A stretch of 64,000 nucleotides of DNA, taken from JABDJZ01 sp047619685. GTDB taxonomy: Bacteria; Bacteroidota; Rhodothermia; Rhodothermales; UBA10348. The stretch covers positions 28,841-92,840 of the forward strand of contig JBLHLC010000016.1 of assembly GCA_047619685.1 (NCBI GenBank), in the 5' to 3' direction. Of the stretch, positions 43,221-52,436 are shown one piece after another. The notes below the pieces were generated by a model. That model was not told the origin of the DNA. It ran no database searches and saw nothing but the letters and a program-made list of their open reading frames with translations. Every line of letters begins with the position of its first letter. The stretch's first letter is position 1. The translations under genes were made by a program, and so were the position numbers.

Positions 43221-44354
43221 ATGCACCGAACCTTTCTGGCTCTTTGCCTCCTGACTCTTGCCGCCTGTGACGAGCCTGCCCCCGTGGGCGTCGGCCTCGT
43301 GGATGCGCAATCTGGTGAGCCTTTCGTCATAACGACCCTTTCCAGCGGTTTCTCTGCGACCCAGACCGAGGAGACCACGGGCAACGCCCCCAGAGTTTTG
43401 TTTGGAATCCTGGACGACGCAACGTTCGGGACCACCGAAGCACTCGGATACGTCGATTTCGTCTCTCCCGGAATTCTGACCTCAGCGTTTGAGGACAACG
43501 TCGTCCAGTCAGCTTCCCTTCTCCTGGCAACGAATTACGTTTTTGGAGATTCGCTTTCGGATATCGCCATCCAACTGCGCAGTATTGAGAGTGCCTGGTT
43601 GGGCTCCGGGGTGACCTCAGACACCACGCTTCATGTCGGAGCGCTTGTCACCGGGTATTCGGTGAACTACAGCACGCGCACGCTTGAAATCCCACTGCCC
43701 GACGACTGGGTGGCTCGTTGGGATACCACCATACGGGGAACGTCGTTCGATGACTCCTTTCACGGATTTGAGGTATCAACGACCAGTCGGACTGGCGTTT
43801 TCGGGTTTGACATCCTGGGTTCGACAATCCAGGCGGTTGCCGGGGGCGACACGACCCTCTTTTTTGCGTCCCGCAGTCTGACGCGCTTCGTTGGAAACTC
43901 GACACCTCCAGTGGATCCAGACGGCTTTGCCATTCAGGATGGCGGGAAGCGTGGCATGTCGTTCGGGCTCGAACCCTTCCTGGAGGACACCAGAAGCCTT
44001 GCACTGAATCGCGGGATCGTTCGAATTCCGGCTGACACGTCTTATTCCGCCAACCTGCAGGCCAACTACGTTCGCCCAATCGTGGATTGGCTGGTACTGG
44101 ACTGGGTGTCATCAGACGGGACGCGCACGCCCATCGCCCTGTCTCAGCGGGTAGCGGGCAGATTCGACTTCCAATCCAACCAGCTTCATGACTCTTTGGC
44201 CACGTTCGTGGCTGGCAACTCGGGACTAAGCAGCTTTGAGCTGAGGGTCCCTGATCTCGTTGCCGACGGGTCAGTCAACAGCGTCTCGGTGATTCGAATA
44301 CCACACGCCACCGCGACGCCTTCTCTTCTTTTGACCGTAACTCCGATCCAGTGA
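43221..44354 (+). CDS. DUF4270-like lipoprotein
   Basis: A 377-residue protein. MHRTFLALCLLTLAAC is a signal peptide with a lipobox (LAAC, Cys16). The mature part begins DEPAPVGVGLVDA and soon shows LFGILDDATFGTTEALGYVDF, the 'DD..FG.t.A' block typical of DUF4270, then IQLRSIES and beta-rich segments. It is probably surface- or periplasm-anchored. The ATG at 43221 fits the lipobox. Its stop touches the start of the outer-membrane protein that follows. The order glycogen-synthase-like, DUF4270 is, as I recall, shared in other Bacteroidota. The family assignment is from pattern memory, not a search. Confidence 0.6.
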   Translation: MHRTFLALCLLTLAACDEPAPVGVGLVDAQSGEPFVITTLSSGFSATQTEETTGNAPRVLFGILDDATFGTTEALGYVDFVSPGILTSAFEDNVVQSASLLLATNYVFGDSLSDIAIQLRSIESAWLGSGVTSDTTLHVGALVTGYSVNYSTRTLEIPLPDDWVARWDTTIRGTSFDDSFHGFEVSTTSRTGVFGFDILGSTIQAVAGGDTTLFFASRSLTRFVGNSTPPVDPDGFAIQDGGKRGMSFGLEPFLEDTRSLALNRGIVRIPADTSYSANLQANYVRPIVDWLVLDWVSSDGTRTPIALSQRVAGRFDFQSNQLHDSLATFVAGNSGLSSFELRVPDLVADGSVNSVSVIRIPHATATPSLLLTVTPIQ

Positions 44355-45649
44355 TGCGGCATACACTACTCATCGTACTCCTCGCGGTCGTCGGCCTGCC
44401 GAATGCCGTCGCTCAAAACGGAGGCGAGGGCTCGATCTACTCACGGTTTGGCGTAGGTCAGCTCGTTCCCCGGTATTCTTCCAAGGCGAGCGCCCTGGGC
44501 GGCGGAGCCCTGGCCTATAGCTCGGCATCGTTCGTCAACCTCTCGAACCCCGCTTCTCTCAGCGATCAGGTTCTCGTCCGCTTCTCTGGTGGACTGCGAT
44601 TCGAGGGCGTCGAGACCACCGATGCCCTCGACGTTCAGTCCAAGCTCTCGTACAGCAACTTTGATGGGATAGCCATTGGGGTTCCACTCCTGGCAAACCA
44701 ACTCGGACTGGGACTCGGATTTTCAAAGGTCTCTCAGGTCGGTTATCGGATCGACGTGGTGAAACCGCTGAACTTGGGCGACCAGGTGGATTCAGGCGAG
44801 AGCGTTGGCGCCCGCTTCCAGGGCAACGGGGGCCTGAACCAGGTCAACCTCGGTCTCGGCTATCGCATAAGTCGACGGCTATCGGTTGGTGTCCGAGGTG
44901 ACTTCGTCTTTGGAATCATCGAGGAAGTTCAGGAGACCGTCTTTAACGACACCCGGTTTCAGGACACGCGTTTGGTTCGGTCGACCCGCATGCGCGGGCT
45001 CTCGGGTGGTGTAAGTGCGCGGGTTTCCCTGCCTTCTATCCTCAGACAGGGAGACTTCCTCAATCTGGCCGTGGCGCTGGATCTTCCAAACAGCCTTGAA
45101 ACGACCCGGCTGGTTTCCGAGGGCTCCGGACCCGGAGCAGACACCCTGACGACGCCCGTGAAGGGTTCGACAGACCTGCCCCTTTCCGTCTCGGTCGGGC
45201 TGCTCTACCAGCCATCCGCGAAACTTTCCTGGAATGTGGACTTCCTGTTCGAACCATGGTCCGACTTTTCGAGTGAGCTTTCATTCCCGGGCTACAGCCC
45301 CGGAGGTAGCTCCACCTTGAGTGATCGTTCGCGAATCTCAACGGGAATTGAATACTTCCCTGCGGGGCGCGATCTTCTGGCGTCCTTCTTTAGTCGCTCG
45401 GCCTATCGGTTTGGCGTGTTCCGGGAGTCGGGTTACGTTTCTCCCAGTGCCTCCAAACGAGTAGATTCGTTCGGAATCAGCAGCGGGATCAGCCTCCCCA
45501 CCGTGAGAGGCGGCACGCGGATTGATATCAACTTGGATGTAGGCGCCAGAGGCGCGGCCGAAGGAAGCCTGGTTCGAGATCGGTATATCCGCATCGGGCT
45601 CCACTTCAACTTTGCCGAGCGCTGGTTTGCCCGCAGCCAATTAGGCTAA
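44354..45649 (+). CDS. Outer-membrane beta-barrel protein (FadL/PorV-like)
   Basis: A 431-residue protein with a signal peptide (MRHTLLIVLLAVVGLPNAVAQ). The mature N-terminus SIYSRFGVGQLVPRYSSKASALGGGALAYSSASFVNLSNPASLSD is the opening of a common Bacteroidota family of FadL-like barrels: conserved 'YSRFG', 'A-GG' and 'NPAS'. Amphipathic strands continue to the C-terminus. It may move hydrophobic ligands or act as an anchor in T9SS-like assemblies; neither can be shown. ATG 44354 begins on the last base of the lipoprotein stop; a GTG three bases earlier is also possible. Confidence 0.65.
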   Translation: MRHTLLIVLLAVVGLPNAVAQNGGEGSIYSRFGVGQLVPRYSSKASALGGGALAYSSASFVNLSNPASLSDQVLVRFSGGLRFEGVETTDALDVQSKLSYSNFDGIAIGVPLLANQLGLGLGFSKVSQVGYRIDVVKPLNLGDQVDSGESVGARFQGNGGLNQVNLGLGYRISRRLSVGVRGDFVFGIIEEVQETVFNDTRFQDTRLVRSTRMRGLSGGVSARVSLPSILRQGDFLNLAVALDLPNSLETTRLVSEGSGPGADTLTTPVKGSTDLPLSVSVGLLYQPSAKLSWNVDFLFEPWSDFSSELSFPGYSPGGSSTLSDRSRISTGIEYFPAGRDLLASFFSRSAYRFGVFRESGYVSPSASKRVDSFGISSGISLPTVRGGTRIDINLDVGARGAAEGSLVRDRYIRIGLHFNFAERWFARSQLG

Positions 45650-45692
45650 CGAGAAGACTTAACCTGCTGTGACCGCAACACAGATGATCGCC

Positions 45693-47006
45693 ATGCAAAA
45701 CCGTTACACATCCTTGGCCCTCCCGAAGGCCGGCCTTTTGGCCCTCCTTCTCTCATTTTGCCTCCCCTTGGCGGCCAGTGCGCAAAACGAATCGTGTGCT
45801 GATGGTGACCCCAACACCAATTACAGCCTCTATTACGAGGATTACAAGAACGAAAACTGGGAGAACTCCCTGCCCTACCTGAAGTGGGTTCTGCGGTGTT
45901 CTCCGGGCATGCCCAACGGTAGCGACCGCAACTACACGCGCATTGTAGAAGTCTACGAAGGCATCGGGATGAGTCAGGAAGACCCCGTCATGCAGCGTAC
46001 CTACCTGGACTCAGCCCTGTACATCTTTGACACGGCGGTGACCATTATGCAGGACGCCGAGATCGAGGTATCTGAGTACGACTGGGTTTTCGATAAGGGG
46101 CGATTCATTCAGAAACATGCCGCGGAATTCCCCGATCTTCAGACGAACGTGGGCGGTATCTATGAGGAGGCGTTCCACTTGAATCCGACCCGCATTCAGG
46201 GCTACTACATCAACTATGTGGTTCTGGACTACGTGACCAAAGACGATAAAGGCGCGGCCGTCGAATTCCTGAATGTCGTGGAAGAGGCCAGAGGTGAGGA
46301 CGCGGAAGTGATGACCATGGTCACAGACTGGCGGGGTCGCCTGTTTACCTCCCCCGACGAGCGTATCGGCTTTCTGCTGACGCAGCTCGAAAAGAGCCCG
46401 GAGGATGCCGACTTGATCGCGGAACTGGCAGAGATCTATATGGACGAGGGGTACCGTGACGAGCTTTACGAGCTCGCACCTCGCCTGATGGCCAGTGATC
46501 CGTCGTCCCGCACGTTCCGTTTGATCGCCAAGATGCGGCTGGAAGACGGCCAGGCGGACGAGGCAATTGACCTATACCAGCAGTCTCTGGAAATGCCGGG
46601 CGGCGCCGACTCTGCCCGTGAGGTCTATTACAACATTGGAATTGCCCTCCAGCAGGAAGGTCGCATGTCCAGGGCACGGACCGCGTTCAGGCAGTCGCTG
46701 GAGATTGACTCTGACTACGGTGCCGCTATCCTCGCGATCGGCGACATTTATATGACCTCCGTGCAGAACTGTGGCTCTTTTGAGAGAGAGGATCGCGCGG
46801 TCTACTGGCTTGCAGCCGATTATTTCGATCGTGCCGCCGCGCGGGATCAGGGTTCGGTCAATCCGGCCCGCCAGCGTTTGAACAGCATCAGACGTTTGAT
46901 GCCAACCGCTGAAGACAAGTTCTTCAAAGGCTGGAAATCCGGAGACAGCTACACGATCAACTACGGTTGCTACTCCTGGATTGGCGAGTCCACGAGGGTC
47001 CGCTAG
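45693..47006 (+). CDS. Secreted tetratricopeptide-repeat protein
   Basis: A 437-residue protein with a signal peptide (GLLALLLSFCLPLAASAQ) and several TPR-like helical pairs. Clear examples are ADLIAELAEIYMDEGYRDELYELAPRLMASDPSSRTFRLIAKMRLEDGQADEAIDLYQQSLE and REVYYNIGIALQQEGRMSRARTAFRQSLEIDSD. Two cysteines in the mature region (NESCAD, VLRCSPG), and others near the end, could form disulphides. Several starts are possible (GTG 45669, ATG 45684, ATG 45693); 45693 is chosen as the nearest to the signal peptide. It ends the cluster, with a terminator after it. Confidence 0.75.
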   Translation: MQNRYTSLALPKAGLLALLLSFCLPLAASAQNESCADGDPNTNYSLYYEDYKNENWENSLPYLKWVLRCSPGMPNGSDRNYTRIVEVYEGIGMSQEDPVMQRTYLDSALYIFDTAVTIMQDAEIEVSEYDWVFDKGRFIQKHAAEFPDLQTNVGGIYEEAFHLNPTRIQGYYINYVVLDYVTKDDKGAAVEFLNVVEEARGEDAEVMTMVTDWRGRLFTSPDERIGFLLTQLEKSPEDADLIAELAEIYMDEGYRDELYELAPRLMASDPSSRTFRLIAKMRLEDGQADEAIDLYQQSLEMPGGADSAREVYYNIGIALQQEGRMSRARTAFRQSLEIDSDYGAAILAIGDIYMTSVQNCGSFEREDRAVYWLAADYFDRAAARDQGSVNPARQRLNSIRRLMPTAEDKFFKGWKSGDSYTINYGCYSWIGESTRVR

Positions 47007-47052
47007 TCTGACGGTTGGTCCGACCCAGTACCGCGGACACAGGTTTTAAGCA

Positions 47053-47092
47053 AGAAAGGCTGGCCCACACAGGTGCCAGCCTTTCTTTTTTT
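47053..47092 (+). terminator. Strong terminator between the TPR gene and eno
   Basis: A perfect 12-bp stem (AGAAAGGCTGGC with GCCAGCCTTTCT, loop of 10 bases) is followed by a T run to 47092. It lies 46 bases after the TPR stop and well before eno, separating the two transcripts. Confidence 0.95.
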
Positions 47093-47202
47093 CTGATTGG
47101 TAGCGCTTCCTGTGACGAGTCCACGAAATAGGTCCTCTGGCCGTTTTTTGGAGGTTTCGCGTCGTAGGTTGCCTGTAACAGACACCCCAATTCCGAGCCC
47201 AG

Positions 47203-48492
47203 ATGCCCTACATAGATTCCGTCCACGCGCGTCAGATCATCGACAGCCGCGGCAACCCTACCGTTGAAGTCGAGATCACTACGGAAAGCGGAGGCTATGG
47301 CCGAGCCGCAGTGCCCAGTGGCGCCTCCACGGGCGAGCACGAGGCCGTTGAACTCCGAGATGGCGACTCCAGCGTCTACATGGGCAAGGGCGTCACCAAG
47401 GCGGTCGAGAACGTCAACACCACCATCGCCGAAGCGGTTGAAGGGGTCGATGTCCGCGACCAGGCGGAACTGGATGCGCTCCTGGTCGAGTTGGACGGGA
47501 GTCCCAACAAAGGTCGCCTTGGAGCCAACGCACTTCTGGGCGTCTCCCTGGCCGCTGCCTACGCCGCCGCTGACGTGTCCGGGCTTCCGCTCTACCGGTA
47601 TATCGGCGGGACGAATGCAACGACACTCCCCGTCCCGATGATGAACATCATCAATGGTGGCCGCCACGCCGACAACAGCGTGGACATGCAGGAGTTTATG
47701 GTGATGCCCGTCGGGGCAGGCACGTTCTCCGATGGTCTTCAGATGGGCGTTGAGGTCTTCCACCACCTGAAGAAGGTGCTTTCCGGCAAGGGTTACTCGA
47801 CCGCCGTTGGAGACGAGGGTGGATTTGCCCCCAACCTTCGCTCGAACGAGGAAGCCATTGAAGTCATTCTGGAGGCTGTCCACGCCGCCGGACTCAAGGC
47901 GGGAAGAGATGTCATGATCGCTCTGGACCCGGCGTCCAGTGAAATGATCGAAGATGGCAAATACGTCTTCTGGAAGAGCGACCCGAAAAACCCCCGCACG
48001 TCGGACGAAATGGTTGCTTTCTGGGCTTCCTGGGTAGACCAGTACCCTATTATCTCCATTGAGGACGCCATGGGAGAGAACGACTGGGATGGCTGGAAGA
48101 AGCTGACCGACGCAGTCGGACACAAGGTCCAGATTGTCGGAGACGACCTCTTCGTGACCAATACGTCCTTCCTCAAGAAGGGGATCGAATTGGGATGTGC
48201 GAACGCGATTCTGATCAAACCCAATCAGATCGGCACGCTCACGGAGACGCTCCAGGCCATTGAGTTGGCGCACAAGAACGGATACAGGGCTGTGATCAGC
48301 CATCGTTCCGGCGAGACCGAGGATACGACCATCGCAGACCTGGCAGTGGCCGTGAACGCCGGGCAGATCAAGACAGGATCCGCCAGCCGTTCCGATCGGC
48401 TTGCCAAGTACAACCAGCTTCTGCGCATCGAGGAACTTCTGGGTACATCGGCGACGTATCCGGGGCTCAGCGCGTTTGCAACGACCCGCTAA
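47203..48492 (+). CDS. eno: Enolase
   Basis: A 429-residue glycolytic enzyme that interconverts 2-phosphoglycerate and phosphoenolpyruvate. ARQIIDSRGNPTVEVEI, the loop SGASTGEHEAVELRD, GDEGGFAP with its Glu, and the signature LIKPNQIGTLTET with the catalytic Lys and HRSGETED are all present. ATG 47203 lies 110 bases after a strong terminator, so it has its own promoter region. The downstream FtsB/DivIC-like gene follows after 32 bases, a common order in several phyla. Confidence 0.98.
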   Translation: MPYIDSVHARQIIDSRGNPTVEVEITTESGGYGRAAVPSGASTGEHEAVELRDGDSSVYMGKGVTKAVENVNTTIAEAVEGVDVRDQAELDALLVELDGSPNKGRLGANALLGVSLAAAYAAADVSGLPLYRYIGGTNATTLPVPMMNIINGGRHADNSVDMQEFMVMPVGAGTFSDGLQMGVEVFHHLKKVLSGKGYSTAVGDEGGFAPNLRSNEEAIEVILEAVHAAGLKAGRDVMIALDPASSEMIEDGKYVFWKSDPKNPRTSDEMVAFWASWVDQYPIISIEDAMGENDWDGWKKLTDAVGHKVQIVGDDLFVTNTSFLKKGIELGCANAILIKPNQIGTLTETLQAIELAHKNGYRAVISHRSGETEDTTIADLAVAVNAGQIKTGSASRSDRLAKYNQLLRIEELLGTSATYPGLSAFATTR

Positions 48493-48524
48493 CACCCGGC
48501 GCTTCCCTCACCCCAGATCGGCAA

Positions 48525-48827
48525 ATGATCGACCGCGTCCGAGACCTCCTGGTCCGCTTTCGACGTGCCGCCCTCGTGGCGGGGGTTGCCCTTCTAGTGC
48601 TCTGGGTTACGTTTTTGGACAGTCATAGCCTGGTTCGACGCGTAAAGTGGCATCGGGAGGCTGAGGAACTGAGGCAGGCCAACATCGAACTCAGGGCCGA
48701 AATTGAACACCTGAAGTCTGAGTTGGCGAAGGATCTGACCGACGAACAGATTGAACAAATAGCCCGGGAGCAATATGGTATGCAGCGCGAGGGAGAAACG
48801 GTTCACCCGGTCCAGCCCAAGAACTGA
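48525..48827 (+). CDS. FtsB/DivIC septum-formation protein
   Basis: A 100-residue protein with a short basic N-terminus, one membrane helix (about 14-32: AALVAGVALLVLWVTFL) and a periplasmic coiled coil (REAEELRQANIELRAEIEHLKSEL), then the usual EQIAREQYGM segment. It links the late divisome proteins. It lies after eno as in many bacteria, and its stop overlaps the ROK kinase start (TGATG). Confidence 0.93.
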   Translation: MIDRVRDLLVRFRRAALVAGVALLVLWVTFLDSHSLVRRVKWHREAEELRQANIELRAEIEHLKSELAKDLTDEQIEQIAREQYGMQREGETVHPVQPKN

Positions 48828-49804
48828 TGGCTGACTACGCGGTCGGCTTGGACTTGGGCGGAACGTCTATAAAGTGTGCACTGGTCTCGCGCTGGGACGG
48901 TATTGTCAGTCAGGCCAGCCACGACACCCAGGCGGAACTGGGACCGGAAGCCGTGCTGGACAATATGGCCGGCCTGGTCCGGTCGGCCTGGGAAGACTCG
49001 CCTGGACCGGTTGCGGGAGTGGGCGTGGGCAGCCCAGGCATCATTAACTGGGCCAGAACTTCGGTTTCCTTGCCCCCTAATCTTCCGGGCTGGGAAACGG
49101 TGCACCTTGGCGAGGCCCTTTCGACACGTCTGGGCAGGGAAACCACGGTATTGGTTGAGAACGACGCGAACGTCGCAGCCCTGGGCTGCGCTCACTACGG
49201 CGCCGGCATTCCCTTCGATTCCTTTCTCATGGTTACCCTGGGAACAGGCGTGGGGGGAGCGATCATCTACAAGAATCGCATCTTTCGGGGAGCGACTGGA
49301 GGGGCAGGCGAGATTGGTCATATGACCATCGACTATAACGGTCCGGCGGATAATCATGGCATCCGTGGTGCCTCTGAGGCCTACCTTGGCCAGCGCTTCC
49401 TGTCGGCTCACGCAGCGGAAATGGTGCGGGCCGCGCCACACTCCATTCTCAAGGATCTCCTGAAGTCGCCGGGCACGGATCTGACACCCAAGATGGTGTT
49501 TGATGCGGCGCAGAAAGGCGACGCCGTCGCAGCAGAAATTCTGGCCTGGGCAGGCCATAAACTCGGCGTGCTCCTGGGTTCGGCAGTTAATTTGCTTGAC
49601 ATTCGGAAGATCGTAGTGGGTGGCGGCTTGTCGGCGGCCGGTGACTACATTTTTGACTCCGCACGCAGCACCATAAAGCAGTTTGTTACCCACGGCCTTC
49701 GCGACGGGATTGAGATCATTCAGGAACCGCGCGGCAACGACGTGGGCGTCTTGGGCGCGGCCCATTTGGTCTTTCAGGATGCGGATGACCGGGACGGGGC
49801 CTAG
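48827..49804 (+). CDS. ROK-family sugar kinase/glucokinase, without the usual zinc cysteines
   Basis: A 325-residue protein. VGLDLGGTSIKCALV binds phosphate, ENDANVAALGCAHYGAG contains the catalytic Asp region, LGTGVGGAII follows, and GEIGHMTID contains the Glu and His of the sugar site. After that the family normally has CxCGxxGCxE for zinc; here the sequence is DNHGIRGASE, so all three cysteines are gone while the flanking Gly and Glu are kept. It probably phosphorylates glucose or a similar hexose. It overlaps the FtsB stop by one base, and its end overlaps the lptD start by 26 bases. Confidence 0.88.
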   Translation: MADYAVGLDLGGTSIKCALVSRWDGIVSQASHDTQAELGPEAVLDNMAGLVRSAWEDSPGPVAGVGVGSPGIINWARTSVSLPPNLPGWETVHLGEALSTRLGRETTVLVENDANVAALGCAHYGAGIPFDSFLMVTLGTGVGGAIIYKNRIFRGATGGAGEIGHMTIDYNGPADNHGIRGASEAYLGQRFLSAHAAEMVRAAPHSILKDLLKSPGTDLTPKMVFDAAQKGDAVAAEILAWAGHKLGVLLGSAVNLLDIRKIVVGGGLSAAGDYIFDSARSTIKQFVTHGLRDGIEIIQEPRGNDVGVLGAAHLVFQDADDRDGA

Positions 49805-52436
49805 AACCCGCCTGGCGGCCAGCTGCCTGCGCGCCGTGTCGCTCGCGTTGTTGGTGGTTTTGGTTGCCTCTGCGCCTGCGCGGGCGCAGACCTCGCCTCC
49901 TGCCGCCCCCCCGCCGAAGCAGTTGACCGCCCCAGTAAAGTTTGCCGCAACCGACTCGCTTATAGTGGGTCTCGGCCAGACGGACCTCGGCACGCTCTTC
50001 GGCACGGCGACGGTGCAATACGAGGAGGTCTCTCTGGCTGCACACCGCATCGACATCCTATTCGACATCGAAGAGTTGCATGCCGAGGGAATCGAAACAG
50101 ATTCCGGTTATGTGGGCCGCCCCGAATTCCATCAGAAGCAAGAATCGTTCGTCGGTCGGAAGCTCGCGTTCAACCTCAGGACCGAGCGCGGACGCATCGT
50201 TGATGGACAGACCCAGATGGATGAGGGCTTTGTTCGCGCTGAGATCGTCAAGGCCAGAGAGGACTCCACGCTCTTCATCAAGGACGGCGCCTACACGACG
50301 TGTCCGTGCGTAGAGGATCCCTCGTATTCGCTGCGGGCCAAGAAGATGAAGATCGTAAACCAGAAGTGGATCTATACGGGGCCCATTCAGCTGTATCTGT
50401 TCAACATCCCGACGCCTCTCTGGCTCCCTTTCGGGTTTCTCCCGGCACAGGAGACCCGCAGAAGTGGACCACTGCCGCCGACCTATGGAGAGGACCAGTT
50501 TGGATTCTACCTGCGGGATTGGGGATGGTACTTCGCGATGAACGACTACATGGACCTCCAGCTTCAAGGAGGCTTGTGGAGCCGCGGTAGCTTCGAGGCA
50601 AAGTCCCTGTTCCGCTACTCCCGGCGCTACGGCTTCAATGGGCAGGTGGGCGTGAGCATGGCCCGCTTCCGAGATGGAGAGAAGGGAGACCCCGAGTATT
50701 CCATTCGGCGAACCGGTTCATTCCGGTGGAATCACTCCCAGACCATCAGCCCGTCGGCAAATTTTGACGCCAACGTCAACCTGTCCTCAACCGGTTACCT
50801 TCGGGGCGTATCGCAGGATTACGGAGACCGCGTTACCCAGACCATCCAGTCCAGTATTCGGTACTCAAAACGCTGGAGTGCAAGGAGCCTGACACTCAAC
50901 GCGAATCACCGCCAGGTCGTCAGCACGGGAGCCGTTCAGCTTGGACTGCCCAGTATCTCGTTTTCGCAGAACTCGTTCAAACCCCTCGCACGCTCCAGGC
51001 GTCCCCCCGGGAGCGGCGAGCGGTTCTATGAGAAGCTGACACTGAGTTACTCGGCGTCGGCAGACAACCGGTTCGACTTTACGGCACTCTCTGACGAGCA
51101 GCTTATCTCCGCGGGAGACAGCTCTGCGGTCTCCATCGACTGGATCGACGCCCTGCTTTCTCAGCAGGACTACGAGCGGGCTACCGGCCGCGAGGAGCGC
51201 TTTGATTTCAAGGCCACGCACCGGATCCCGATCTCCGCCCCGTTTTCGGTCAGCCGGCTTCCCTTGCTGGGCGATTTCCGAATGAACCTCTCCCCCAGTC
51301 TTTCCTACACCGAGGACTGGTATCTCCGTACCGATCGAAGGGCGCTGAATGACAGTACCGGAACCCTTGAGACCGCGTCGCAAGCCGGGTTCTTTGCGCT
51401 TCGCCAATACACGGCCAGCGTTTCGGCATCGTCGGTGTTCTATGGGATCTTTCCCCTGAAAGTCGGCCCTTATCAAGGCCTCCGCCACACCGTGCGGCCC
51501 AGCGTTGGTTTTGGTTACCGGCCGGATTTCTACGAGGACTCCTACGGATACACCCGCAGCTACACCGACGCGAACGGCGAAGAGATTCCCTATGCGATCG
51601 TGTCTGGCGTCTCCCGCGGACTGCAACAGGCCCTCTCGTTCTCAATGGCCAACACGTTCGAGACCAAACGGGTGGCGAACGATTCCACGGGATCTGCCGG
51701 GCAGAACACCGCGGTGAAATTATTCGACCTCAACGTGGCCAGCAGCTACAACCTGGCAGCCGACTCGTTGGGGTTTGGGTCCATTTCGCTGAGCGCGCGG
51801 ACCCGGGTCCTGGGAAAGGTGGACGTGGATTTCCGATCGGCGTTCTCCCCCTATCAGACGTCCGCAACTGGTGCGATCCTGGACGAATACGCTTTCAGCG
51901 CCTCGACTCCCCTCGGCCGCCTGACCAGCGCGAGCCTGACGGTGAGGACATCGCTTCAGAGCAAAACGACCAGGGGCGAAAGCAGGCCTTTTACGTCCCC
52001 AAGGGCCGGCTTTTCAGGCGGGCAGTCCGTGGCTGCAAATCCGATGAACACGACGCTTCAGCAGCCATATGGCGGTCCGATGACCGATTTTGCGATTCCC
52101 TGGCGGCTTTCGATGGACTTGACCTACGGAGTCAACAAGTCCGCGCTTTCCACTTCGCGGAGGGCAGTCGTGAATGCCTCGTTTGATTTCTCGCTGACTC
52201 CCAACTGGAAGGTCACCGGCCGCGGCGGCTACGACCTGGAGCAGTGGCGAATCTCCACCACCAACCTGTCGGTCGCGCGGGATTTCGATTGTTGGCAAAT
52301 GTCCTTCAATTGGATTCCGACAGGCATCTACCAATCGTGGGGCTTCGACCTTCACGTCAAGAGTAGCCATCTGGCGGACCTGCTTCGCATTCGCCAACCC
52401 AAAGCCGACGTTCGAGATCGGTTCGGGAGTTTGTGA
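49779..52436 (+). CDS. lptD: LPS-assembly protein LptD, Bacteroidota form
   Basis: An 885-residue outer-membrane protein with a signal peptide ending APARAQ. An OstA-like N-terminal domain runs about 45-200 (TATVQYEEVSLAAHRIDILFDI), then a 26-strand barrel. GAYTTCPCVEDPSYSLRAKKMKI holds a Cys-x-Cys that may serve as the disulphide part of the plug hinge, and IPTPLWLPFGFLPAQETRRSG is a conserved family block. It places lipopolysaccharide in the outer leaflet. ATG 49779 or 49785 overlaps the kinase end; longer frames upstream lie inside that gene. An LptF/G-type permease is 3.7 kb downstream. Confidence 0.88.
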   Translation: MRMTGTGPRTRLAASCLRAVSLALLVVLVASAPARAQTSPPAAPPPKQLTAPVKFAATDSLIVGLGQTDLGTLFGTATVQYEEVSLAAHRIDILFDIEELHAEGIETDSGYVGRPEFHQKQESFVGRKLAFNLRTERGRIVDGQTQMDEGFVRAEIVKAREDSTLFIKDGAYTTCPCVEDPSYSLRAKKMKIVNQKWIYTGPIQLYLFNIPTPLWLPFGFLPAQETRRSGPLPPTYGEDQFGFYLRDWGWYFAMNDYMDLQLQGGLWSRGSFEAKSLFRYSRRYGFNGQVGVSMARFRDGEKGDPEYSIRRTGSFRWNHSQTISPSANFDANVNLSSTGYLRGVSQDYGDRVTQTIQSSIRYSKRWSARSLTLNANHRQVVSTGAVQLGLPSISFSQNSFKPLARSRRPPGSGERFYEKLTLSYSASADNRFDFTALSDEQLISAGDSSAVSIDWIDALLSQQDYERATGREERFDFKATHRIPISAPFSVSRLPLLGDFRMNLSPSLSYTEDWYLRTDRRALNDSTGTLETASQAGFFALRQYTASVSASSVFYGIFPLKVGPYQGLRHTVRPSVGFGYRPDFYEDSYGYTRSYTDANGEEIPYAIVSGVSRGLQQALSFSMANTFETKRVANDSTGSAGQNTAVKLFDLNVASSYNLAADSLGFGSISLSARTRVLGKVDVDFRSAFSPYQTSATGAILDEYAFSASTPLGRLTSASLTVRTSLQSKTTRGESRPFTSPRAGFSGGQSVAANPMNTTLQQPYGGPMTDFAIPWRLSMDLTYGVNKSALSTSRRAVVNASFDFSLTPNWKVTGRGGYDLEQWRISTTNLSVARDFDCWQMSFNWIPTGIYQSWGFDLHVKSSHLADLLRIRQPKADVRDRFGSL

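Noticed and set aside
46957..48495. A 512-residue frame antisense to eno
   Set aside because: eno is beyond doubt on the plus strand, and the antisense translation shows no known motif.
48803..50068. A 421-residue frame antisense to the ROK kinase
   Set aside because: The kinase is strongly supported; this frame covers the lptD start as well and lacks recognisable content.
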